64,000 bases of DNA from the NCBI RefSeq assembly GCF_008275125.1, contig NZ_CP043473.1, positions 682,001 to 746,000 of the forward strand, written 5' to 3'. The DNA comes from Chromobacterium paludis. GTDB lineage: Bacteria; Pseudomonadota; Gammaproteobacteria; Burkholderiales; Chromobacteriaceae. How positions within the stretch are numbered: position 1 is the stretch's first letter; each line of letters begins with the position of its first letter. The position numbers were made by a program, and so were the translations under genes. Shown here one piece after another: positions 27,028-34,247 of this stretch. Below the pieces are notes generated by a model, which worked only from the letters and a program-made list of their open reading frames with translations, was not told the DNA's origin and ran no database searches.

Positions 27028-29399
27028 ATTGCCTCCTGCCGATAAGGCAAGAAAACCCTGAAAGTCGTGCCTTGCCCCACGTCGCTGGAGAATTCTATTT
27101 TCCCCTGGTGGCGCTCAATGATTTTTTTGACAATATCCAGTCCCAGTCCCGTGCCTTCGCCTCTGGGCTTGGTTGTGAAAAAAGGATCGAATATGCGGTC
27201 TTTTATGGTTTCTGGAATGCCGCAGCCAGAGTCTGAAACCGATACTACGGCATAGTTTCCATCGCTTTGAATGCCAAGGCGCAGCGTTCCCTGGCAATTC
27301 ATCGCTTGCAAGGCATTGGATATCAGATTGGTCCAGACTTGATTCAGCTGATCGGGTTGGCATTTTATGTGGGGGATGTCCTGATATTCCCGGATCAGCT
27401 CGATGTTTTGCTTGATTTTATTTTGATAAATAGTCAATACGGTTTCAATGCCGTCGGCGAGGGGAACCTCCACCATTTCCCCTTCATTGTCGAAACGGGA
27501 GAAGCTCTTTAGCGCAAAAATGATTTTCCCGACGCGGTCCACGGCCATATTGATGTTGGCGGCATTCATGGTGACCGAGTAAATATTGTATGCGGCGTTC
27601 AAAATGGCATTGCTGTCGGCATGGCGCAGCAGGGGCAGGAAGTCTTGGTAGCGCTCCTGCGCGCGCAGCTGGACCAGCATGGCGGCCTTGCCGCGCGCGT
27701 CGTCGATGCCGATTTCCCCCAGCTGCTCGGCCAGCTGGCGGGTCAGGCTGCGCTCTTCCCGGCTGTTGAAGGCCGTATTGGCCGCGCGGCCCCCTTCCAG
27801 CAAGCGCTTGAACAGCGCCCGATGCGGCTCGTCCAGCCGCAGCAGCAGGTCCGGCAGTTCGTCCATGGCGTGCTCCAGCGCCTCCAGGATGTTGTTGCCG
27901 CTGGACTTGATGGCGCCGATGGGGGTGTTGATTTCATGAGCGACGCCGGCGACCAGCTGGCCCAGCACCGCCATCTTTTCCGACTGTATCAATTGCCCTT
28001 GGGTCTGCCGCAGATCTTGCAGGGCTTGGTCGGCGTGTTGGCGCGCGGCCTTGACCAGGTCGTAGGACTGCGCATTGCTGAGCGCGATGGCGGCATAGGC
28101 CGCGATGGAGCGGAAAATCTCCAGCTCCCGTTGCTGGAATGAATGGTCCTGATGGCTGAGCCCCATGGCGATGCCGATGCGCTTGCGCCCGGCAATCAAC
28201 TGATGCACCACGCCCTGCTTCAGGCTGCCGGGCTGAGGGGTGCAGCCCGGCAGGTGCAGCCGCGCCAGGTCTTCCGCATCGAGCAGGCGCATTTCGCAAT
28301 CGCCGAGGAAGGATTGCGCCAGAAAGTCATCGGGGCAGTCCAGCGGCAGCGGCGGCGCGTCCGCTTCCTGGCCATCGTATATGCAATAGATCCACTCCAA
28401 CCGGCGGGCGTCGGCCTGGAGCAGGGCGACGGAAAAACCGCTGATGGCTATCAGCTCGCGCAGGTGCTGGTAAAGCGCCAGGCAGATTGCCTTGCTGTCC
28501 AGGCTGGCCGTCAGGGCCTTGCCGATGTCGCCCAGCTGGCGCAGGGTGTCGGCCGAGTGCTGCAACGCGATATTGGCCTGGTGCAGGTCGGCGGTGCGTT
28601 GGTGCACCAGCTCGCTCAGGTGGTCGCGGTGGGCCGCCAGCTCCTCTTCGTACTTGTTTTTCTGCTGCAGATAATCGGAAAGATTCTGCTGCATGGTGTT
28701 GATGCCGCTGGCCAGCTTGTCCAGTTCGTCGTGATAGGTGTGCTTGCGGTCCAGGCGGATCAGGCGATGCAAGCTTTCGGGCGAGAACTGGTCCAGGTGT
28801 TGGGCGATCTGGCGGATATGCGAGGTGACGTAGCGGTTGAAGATCAGCATCAGGAAGCCAGCCAGCATCAGGGAGTAGATGGTTTGGGTGAGAATGATGT
28901 TGACGATCTCGCGTTTGAGTTCGGCGATAAGCAGCCGGCTGTCGCCCTCGATTTCCAGGCTGCCTATGGTTTCCGTGGTATTGGTGGTGGTGTCGTGGTG
29001 CTTGAGCAGGAAGAAGATCTTAGGCGTCCAGCTGGTATCGTGCCAGCCGGGCTTGGCCAGTTTGAAGGCTTCGGACTCATAGGGCTTTTGCGATTCGGCG
29101 TTCAGATTGATCAGCTTGATGCTGACCTGGCCCACCGACTGCACGTGGAAGCTGCTGTGCAGGTGTTCTTCAATCGCGCTGCGGTCCAGGTCCCAGATGG
29201 CCTTCTTCAGCGTTTGCTGGTAGATGTCGCCTATCAGGTTCAGCTGCTGCTGCATGGCCTGCAGATTGCTGTTCCAGGTCAGCCAGGTTTTGACGATGAC
29301 GGTGGCGAGTGTGAACGCCAAGCAGAATAGCAGCGTGGCCAAGACCAGGCGGCCGGCCAGGGACCTGGTGCCTGTCTTGCCGTTTCTCATGTTCCGCAT
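27024..29399 (-). CDS. Membrane sensor histidine kinase with GAF domain and unusual core insertion
   Basis: The 791-aa kinase has membrane segments at about 18-40 and 168-188 with a periplasmic region between them. Next come a HAMP-like or coiled-coil linker (190-285) and a GAF-like domain (about 290-445). The H-box has His488 in GVAHEINTPIG. The ATPase domain has NLISNALQAM (691-700), DSGCGIPE (723-730) and GEGTGLGLDIV (748-757). The H-box and N-box are about 200 residues apart, where simple kinases have about 110, so helices are inserted. First gene of a three-gene operon. Confidence 0.92.
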   Translation of the reverse strand: MRNMRNGKTGTRSLAGRLVLATLLFCLAFTLATVIVKTWLTWNSNLQAMQQQLNLIGDIYQQTLKKAIWDLDRSAIEEHLHSSFHVQSVGQVSIKLINLNAESQKPYESEAFKLAKPGWHDTSWTPKIFFLLKHHDTTTNTTETIGSLEIEGDSRLLIAELKREIVNIILTQTIYSLMLAGFLMLIFNRYVTSHIRQIAQHLDQFSPESLHRLIRLDRKHTYHDELDKLASGINTMQQNLSDYLQQKNKYEEELAAHRDHLSELVHQRTADLHQANIALQHSADTLRQLGDIGKALTASLDSKAICLALYQHLRELIAISGFSVALLQADARRLEWIYCIYDGQEADAPPLPLDCPDDFLAQSFLGDCEMRLLDAEDLARLHLPGCTPQPGSLKQGVVHQLIAGRKRIGIAMGLSHQDHSFQQRELEIFRSIAAYAAIALSNAQSYDLVKAARQHADQALQDLRQTQGQLIQSEKMAVLGQLVAGVAHEINTPIGAIKSSGNNILEALEHAMDELPDLLLRLDEPHRALFKRLLEGGRAANTAFNSREERSLTRQLAEQLGEIGIDDARGKAAMLVQLRAQERYQDFLPLLRHADSNAILNAAYNIYSVTMNAANINMAVDRVGKIIFALKSFSRFDNEGEMVEVPLADGIETVLTIYQNKIKQNIELIREYQDIPHIKCQPDQLNQVWTNLISNALQAMNCQGTLRLGIQSDGNYAVVSVSDSGCGIPETIKDRIFDPFFTTKPRGEGTGLGLDIVKKIIERHQGKIEFSSDVGQGTTFRVFLPYRQEAI

Positions 29400-29510
29400 C
29401 CCGACTTCGATTGTCTCGTGCCAGATATTCCCTATTTGTAGCGGCGGGCTGGCGGGATTGCAACGCGGAAACGGCGGCGGGGCGGCCGGCCCGACGGGGC
29501 CGGGATGGGG

Positions 29511-30131
29511 TCAGTCTCCGCTGACCACATCCACGCCCTTGGGCGCGGTGAAGGCGAAGCGGGCGGCCGGCAGTTTGACGTTTTGCTGCGGCTGCAGGAA
29601 GCGGATGCGCGTGTCGTTGCCGAAGCTGTCGGTCAACTCCATTTCCACCAGCATATTGTTGCGGAACCCCATGCGGATGGCGCTGAAGGTGTTGTCCTGT
29701 TTCTTGGGGCTGGCGGCCAGCCATTCCACGTCGCCTTGCTTGCCGGCTTCGTTGAGCTTGTAGCTGCGTTCGATTTCGTTGCTGCCGGCCAACAGCGCGG
29801 CCGGGCTGGAGCCCAGCGCCGCTCCTTGCGCCTTGCGCGTGACCTGGGCCAGATCCGGGTCGTAGATCCACAAAGTTTTGCCGTCGCCGACGATCAACTG
29901 CGAGTAGGGCTTGCTGTATTCCCAGCGGAACTTGCCGGGACGTGCGATTTCCAGCGTGCCGCTGGCTTCTTCGCGCTTGCCCTTGTTGGTGACGATCTGG
30001 CTGAAGTCCGCGCTCAGCGTCTTGCTGCCGGCGACGAAGGCTTTCAGCTGCGCCACGGCGGAGGCCTGGGCGGGCAGGGACAGGCAGCAGGCCAGCGTGG
30101 CCGCGCCCAGCAGGGTGGTAGTGGGTTTCAT
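29511..30131 (-). CDS. lolA: Outer-membrane lipoprotein carrier LolA
   Basis: LolA ferries lipoproteins across the periplasm from LolCDE to LolB. The 206-aa protein has a signal peptide (MKPTTTLLGAATLACCLSLP, cleavage near AQA-S). Next come LKAFVAGSKTLSADFSQIV and PGKFRWEYSKPYSQLIVGDG, which carry the typical LolA strand pattern, and YDPDLAQVT. Length and fold fit. It is separated from nadE by 132 bases and from the kinase by 111 bases, so it is probably monocistronic. Confidence 0.92.
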   Translation of the reverse strand: MKPTTTLLGAATLACCLSLPAQASAVAQLKAFVAGSKTLSADFSQIVTNKGKREEASGTLEIARPGKFRWEYSKPYSQLIVGDGKTLWIYDPDLAQVTRKAQGAALGSSPAALLAGSNEIERSYKLNEAGKQGDVEWLAASPKKQDNTFSAIRMGFRNNMLVEMELTDSFGNDTRIRFLQPQQNVKLPAARFAFTAPKGVDVVSGD

Positions 30132-30263
30132 CGTATCTTTATCCTTGGGGCAGCGAGTTGCCGTGAAAATGCTGTGACTGCGCGGGAGGCGGGCGGGTTC
30201 GGCGCCGGCCCCGCGCAGCGGATGAAAAGCGTTGCGGAATGTTGCAAGCCCGCGGCGGATGGC

Positions 30264-31856
30264 TTAACTGAACTTGTTGGTGATCGGGTAGCGCCAATCC
30301 TTGCCGAAGCCGCGCTGGGTGACGCGCGGCCCCACCGGCGCCTGGCGGCGCTTGTACTCGTTGATTTTCAAGAGGCGCACCACGCGCTTGACGTCGGTTT
30401 CGGCGTAGCCGGCGGCGATGATGTCCTCGGCGGATTGGTTGCCTTCCACGTAGCGCGCCATGATGGCGTCCAGGACTTCATACGGCGGCAGGCTGTCCTG
30501 GTCTTTTTGATCCGGGCGCAGCTCGGCCGAGGGCGGGCGGGTGATGATGCGCTCCGGGATCACGTCGGACACGCTGTTGCGCCAGCGGCACAGCTCGAAC
30601 ACCAGGGTCTTGGCCACGTCCTTCAGCACGGCGAAGCCGCCGGCCATGTCGCCGTACAGCGTGCAGTAGCCGGTGGTCATTTCTGACTTGTTGCCGGTGG
30701 TCAGCACCAGCTTGCCGCTCTTGTTGGACAGCGCCATCAGCAGGGTGCCGCGGATGCGCGCCTGCAGGTTTTCCTCGGTGGTGTCCATCTCCAGGCCATC
30801 GAACGACGGCGCCAGCGCGGCCATGAAGCTTTCGTACATCGGCCAGATCTCGATTTCGTCGTACTTGACGCCCAGGCGGGCGATCATGTCGCGGCTGTCG
30901 GTCACGGAAATGTCGGCGGTGTAGCGCGACGGCATCATCACCGCGTGCACCTTGTCCGCGCCCAGCGCGTCCACCGCCACCGCCAGCGTCAGCGCCGAGT
31001 CTATGCCGCCGGACAGGCCAAGCAGCGCGCCGGGAAAGCCGTTTTTGACGATGTAGTCGCGCACGCCCACCACCAGGGTGCGGTACACGCTTTCCAGCGG
31101 GCCGGGCAGGGCGGCTTGGCGGCCGGCTTGGAAATCGCCGTCGGCGTAATCCACCAGCAGCAGTTCGTCGTCGTAAGCCGCGGCCTGGGCGATGACTTCG
31201 CCCGTCTTGTTCAGGGCGAAAGAGCCGCCGTCGAACACCAGCTCGTCCTGGCAGCCGACGAGGTTGACATAGGCCAGCGGCAGGCCGGTTTCCTCGACGC
31301 GGTAACGCATCACCGCGTGCCGGGTTTCGATCTTGTCGCGGTGGAAGGGCGAGGCGTTCAGGCTCAGCAGCAGGGCCGCGCCCGCGTCGGCGGCCTCGGA
31401 CGCCGGCTCCAGCTGCCACGCGTCCTCGCAGATCAGCACGCCCACCTTGACGCCGTTTTGTTCGAATACCAAGGGCGCTGCGCCGGGCGTGAAGTAGCGG
31501 CATTCGTCGAACACTTCATAATTGGGCAGCAGCATCTTGTGATACTGGCCCAGGCGGTGGCCGTCGCGCAGCACGGTGGCGGCGTTGAAGCGTTCGGCGC
31601 CGATGCGCGCCGGATGGCCGACGATGACGGTGATGCCGTCCAGCTGCTCGATGATGTCCAGGCCCTTGGCCACTTCGCGGTAGAAGCTGTCGCGCAGCAG
31701 CAGGTCTTCCGGGCTGTAGCCGGTCAGCGCCAGCTCCGGCGTCAAGAGAATGTCCGCGCCCTGGGCCAGGGCTTGCTTGGCGAGCGCGACGATTTTCTGG
31801 GCATTGCCGGCGATGTCGCCGACCACGGGGTTGAACTGGGCGAGTGCGATACGCAT
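30264..31856 (-). CDS. nadE: Glutamine-dependent NAD+ synthetase
   Basis: NadE amidates nicotinic acid adenine dinucleotide to NAD+. The 530-aa protein fuses an N-terminal glutaminase of the nitrilase type and a C-terminal synthetase. The glutaminase triad is Glu41 (LLTPELALTGY), Lys107 (YHKMLLPNY) and Cys143 (LICEDAW). The synthetase has the ATP pyrophosphatase P-loop SGGIDS (282-287), EIWPMYESF and GNKSEMTTGYCTLYGDMAGG. This glutamine-using type is longer than the ammonia-using E. coli enzyme. It is divergent from the DUF482 gene. Confidence 0.95.
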   Translation of the reverse strand: MRIALAQFNPVVGDIAGNAQKIVALAKQALAQGADILLTPELALTGYSPEDLLLRDSFYREVAKGLDIIEQLDGITVIVGHPARIGAERFNAATVLRDGHRLGQYHKMLLPNYEVFDECRYFTPGAAPLVFEQNGVKVGVLICEDAWQLEPASEAADAGAALLLSLNASPFHRDKIETRHAVMRYRVEETGLPLAYVNLVGCQDELVFDGGSFALNKTGEVIAQAAAYDDELLLVDYADGDFQAGRQAALPGPLESVYRTLVVGVRDYIVKNGFPGALLGLSGGIDSALTLAVAVDALGADKVHAVMMPSRYTADISVTDSRDMIARLGVKYDEIEIWPMYESFMAALAPSFDGLEMDTTEENLQARIRGTLLMALSNKSGKLVLTTGNKSEMTTGYCTLYGDMAGGFAVLKDVAKTLVFELCRWRNSVSDVIPERIITRPPSAELRPDQKDQDSLPPYEVLDAIMARYVEGNQSAEDIIAAGYAETDVKRVVRLLKINEYKRRQAPVGPRVTQRGFGKDWRYPITNKFS

Positions 31857-31924
31857 CTTGAGAGAGCACCGATGATTCTTGATCGGCCGATTTTACCTGA
31901 ACAGGCTCTCAGAAAGGAAAAGCA

Positions 31925-33052
31925 TTGCGTTTGCAACTGTATGACGCCGTGGGCGCCATCCCGCATCCGGCCTGGCCAGCGGGCGAGAGCGGCGGCGTGT
32001 TCGTCGGCCGCGAGTGGCTGGCGGCGCTGGAGGAGGCCGGCTGCGTGGGCGGCGCCACCGGCTGGCAGCCCTTGCCGCTGGCGCTGGAGCGCGATGGACG
32101 GACGGAGGCGCTGGCGCCGGCGTATCTGAAGCGGCACAACCGCGGCGAGTATGTGTTCGATTGGGCTTGGGCCGAGGCCTATGCCCGCGCCGGCCTGTCT
32201 TACTATCCCAAGCTGGTGGTGGCTTCGCCGTTCACGCCGGTCACGGGCAGCCGCTTGCTGGGCGTGGCGGATGACCGGCTGGCGTTGATAGCCGGGCTCC
32301 GTCAGGCGGTTGAGGAAAACGGCCTGTCGTCGGCGCATGTGTTGTTCCCGACGCCGGAGGAGGCGGCTCTGTTGGCGGATGCCGGCTGGCTGCTGCGCGA
32401 CGGCGTGCAGTTTCACTGGACCAATCCGGGCTATGTCGATTTCGAGACGTTTCTGGCCGCCCTGAGCCGCGACAAGCGCAAGAAGATCCGGCAGGAGAGG
32501 CGCAGGGTGGCGGAGGCCGGCGTGGCGGTGAGAGCGCTGGAGGGCGAGCAAATAGCCGAGGCCGACTGGCAGCTGTTTTTCCAGTGCTATCGCCAGACCT
32601 ATCTGGACCATCACTCGGCACCTTACCTCAATCTGGCCTTTTTCCGCCTGATCGGCGAGCGGCTGGCCAGGCATTGCGTGATGTTCATCGCCAGCCGTGG
32701 CGGGCGGGATATCGCCGCCAGTCTGTGCATACGCCAGGACGGCACGCTGTATGGACGTTATTGGGGCGCGCTGGAAGAGGTGTCTTGCCTGCACTTCGAG
32801 CTGTGCTACTACCAAGGGCTGGACTACGCCATTCGCCACGGGCTGAAGTGCTTCGAGGGCGGGGCGCAGGGCGAGCACAAACTGGCGCGCGGTTTTGAGC
32901 CGGTGCGCACCGTTTCCGCCCACTACATCGCCGACGGGCGTTTCCGCGCCGCGATTGCCGATTGGCTGCGGCGCGAAAGCGAGGGCGTGGCGGATTATCA
33001 GGACGCTTTATTTTCGCATTCCGCTTATAAAACACTTGCGCAGGAGGAATAG
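31925..33052 (+). CDS. DUF482/COG3146 GNAT-like (FemAB-related) protein, TTG start
   Basis: The 375-aa soluble protein belongs to the DUF482 family, related to FemAB-type aminoacyl or acyl transferases. Landmarks are VFVGREWLAALEEAGCV, AYLKRHNRGEYVFDWAWAEA, YYPKLVVASPFTPVTGSRLL, SRDKRKKIRQERR and CFEGGAQGEHKLARGFEP. The start is TTG at 31925: AAAGGA lies seven bases upstream and family members start at this point. Function is not experimentally settled. It is divergent from nadE, with 68 bases between start codons. Confidence 0.85.
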   Translation: MRLQLYDAVGAIPHPAWPAGESGGVFVGREWLAALEEAGCVGGATGWQPLPLALERDGRTEALAPAYLKRHNRGEYVFDWAWAEAYARAGLSYYPKLVVASPFTPVTGSRLLGVADDRLALIAGLRQAVEENGLSSAHVLFPTPEEAALLADAGWLLRDGVQFHWTNPGYVDFETFLAALSRDKRKKIRQERRRVAEAGVAVRALEGEQIAEADWQLFFQCYRQTYLDHHSAPYLNLAFFRLIGERLARHCVMFIASRGGRDIAASLCIRQDGTLYGRYWGALEEVSCLHFELCYYQGLDYAIRHGLKCFEGGAQGEHKLARGFEPVRTVSAHYIADGRFRAAIADWLRRESEGVADYQDALFSHSAYKTLAQEE

Positions 33053-33064
33053 GGCTTATATACT
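33036..33064 (+). promoter_or_regulatory. Promoter of the tandem tRNA-Ser genes
   Basis: TTGCGC (33036-33041) and TATACT (33059-33064) are exactly 17 bases apart. The bases after -10 (GCGCAGCC) are GC-rich, the discriminator typical of stringently controlled stable-RNA promoters. The -35 box lies within the end of the DUF482 gene. Confidence 0.65.
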
Positions 33065-33111
33065 GCGCAGCCTCTGTGATCGAAACGCCCGGCGCTTCGA
33101 TTCAGGGTTCT

Positions 33112-33202
33112 GGAGAGGTGGATGAGTGGTTTAAGTCGCACGCCTGGAAAGCGTGTTTAGGTTAATAGCCTAACGGGGGTTCGAATCCCCCCCTCTCCGC
33201 CA
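33112..33202 (+). tRNA. tRNA-Ser (anticodon GGA), copy 1
   Basis: The 91 bases fold as a class II tRNA: acceptor GGAGAGG/CCTCTCC, a long variable arm (TAGGTTAATAGCCTAA) and T-arm GGGGGTTCGAATCCCCC. The CCA is encoded (33200-33202). The anticodon loop CTGGAAA between CACGC and GCGTG gives GGA at 33146-33148, reading UCC and UCU serine codons. Copy 2 is identical. Confidence 0.97.
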
Positions 33203-33254
33203 GAATGCATCACGAAACCGCCTGGCGGTTTTGACAATTCAGCAAGACACCTCC

Positions 33255-33345
33255 GGAGAGGTGGATGAGTGGTTTAAGTCGCACGCCTGGAAAGCGTGTT
33301 TAGGTTAATAGCCTAACGGGGGTTCGAATCCCCCCCTCTCCGCCA
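33255..33345 (+). tRNA. tRNA-Ser (anticodon GGA), copy 2
   Basis: The sequence is identical to copy 1 over all 91 bases, including the encoded CCA. The anticodon GGA is at 33289-33291. It follows copy 1 after a 52-base spacer and lies five bases upstream of a strong terminator. The pair is probably made from one precursor. Confidence 0.97.
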
Positions 33346-33350
33346 AATTG

Positions 33351-33376
33351 AAAGCCCCGACTCGTTCGGGGCTTTT
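33351..33376 (+). terminator. Intrinsic terminator after the tRNA-Ser pair
   Basis: AAAGCCCCGA (33351-33360), loop CTCGT and TCGGGGCTTT (33366-33375) form a 10-bp stem ending in TTTT. It ends the tRNA transcript. Confidence 0.9.
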
Positions 33377-33415
33377 GCATTGCGGCATCTCAAGCGCGGC
33401 TGCGACAGGCGCTGC

Positions 33416-33865
33416 CTAGCTGGCGCGCAGGAAAAACGAAGTCTGCGGCACCGAGCTGCCGCCGTTGACCCATTGCGGGTGAGGCGACAGCGACTGGCTG
33501 TCGGCCACCTCCGGCCTGGACGGGTTGCCGGCGTTGACCACCAGATAGATGTGCTTGTACTCGGAGCCTATCAGCACGCCGATGTCGCCGCTGCTGAGCA
33601 TGTCATTGCCGGCTTCCGCCGTGTCCGGCGTTCGGATCACATTCCAGCCGCGCTTTTTCAGCTCCACGGTCAAGCCTATCACGTCGTGTATCACGCCCAC
33701 ATTGATGCGGGCCATGTCCAGCAGCAGGCTCAGCGTGGCGGCGCACAATGTTTCACCGCCCAGCCGCTCATGGCCGACGATGCCGCCGGCGGCGAGGCGC
33801 GCGACGCCCAGGCAATTGGGGTTGCTCGCATAATTGATCAGCAGCGGAATTTGTAGCCGGTCCAT
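33416..33865 (-). CDS. Small protein with possible papain-like (NlpC/P60 or Tae-type) cysteine hydrolase pattern
   Basis: I do not recognise the family with certainty. The 149-aa protein from ATG 33865 (GGGAGG nine bases upstream) has no signal peptide. Cys41 opens a helix in GGETLCAATLSLLLDMAR. After a helix and ELKKRGWNVI comes SSGDIGVL, then SEYKHIYLVV with His105 and ADSQS with Asp122. The order Cys, GDI/V strand, His strand, then Asp matches NlpC/P60 and T6SS Tae-type peptidoglycan amidases. Cys18 is a less likely nucleophile. Alternatively it may be an inactive or unrelated fold. No immunity-like gene is adjacent. Confidence 0.5.
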   Translation of the reverse strand: MDRLQIPLLINYASNPNCLGVARLAAGGIVGHERLGGETLCAATLSLLLDMARINVGVIHDVIGLTVELKKRGWNVIRTPDTAEAGNDMLSSGDIGVLIGSEYKHIYLVVNAGNPSRPEVADSQSLSPHPQWVNGGSSVPQTSFFLRAS

Positions 33866-34247
33866 GGCTGCTTTCCTCCCAAGGAAAGTCGGGCGACGAT
33901 TTGCGCCGCCGGCAGATGGCCAATGCGAACTTCGCCTGGCGCATGCGCATGGTCTGGAGTGGGGCCAGGCATGTCTGGGCGAGAGCGCTTCCATATACGC
34001 GGAATGCCCTGTCACTTTTGGCAGGGTATGTGGCAAATTCAACCAGTAAAACTACCTAGAACAGGGCAGTATTACTGTCTTTTTCGTCCCATGCGGCGAT
34101 TCATGCCTAATCTAAAGCAACTTGTTCTTGCCGCGCTGGCGAACTATCCCTAAATGTGTAATCACTCTGCATAGAGTCTAATGAATTGGCTTTTGGCCAT
34201 CCGCGGCGGCTCATGCGCGGTTCCCGGCCTTCGCAAGAGGAAGTCAA
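33866..34247. other. Divergent intergenic region before the GGDEF-EAL gene
   Basis: These 382 bases separate the possible hydrolase (minus) from the GGDEF-EAL gene (plus). They include the inverted repeat CCCTG/CAGGG around 34005-34025 and the palindrome CAGTA-T-TACTG near 34070 followed by a T-rich run. I saw no persuasive promoter pair and no real gene. A 20-codon frame near 34091 lacks a ribosome site. Confidence 0.4.

Noticed and set aside
33112..33345. Direct repeats of 91 bases that could suggest a repeat array
   Set aside because: They are two complete tRNA-Ser genes, not CRISPR repeats, and only two copies exist.
34010..34040. Sigma-54 promoter-like TGGCA repeats
   Set aside because: The GG to GC spacing is 11 bases rather than 10 and the -12 element does not match.
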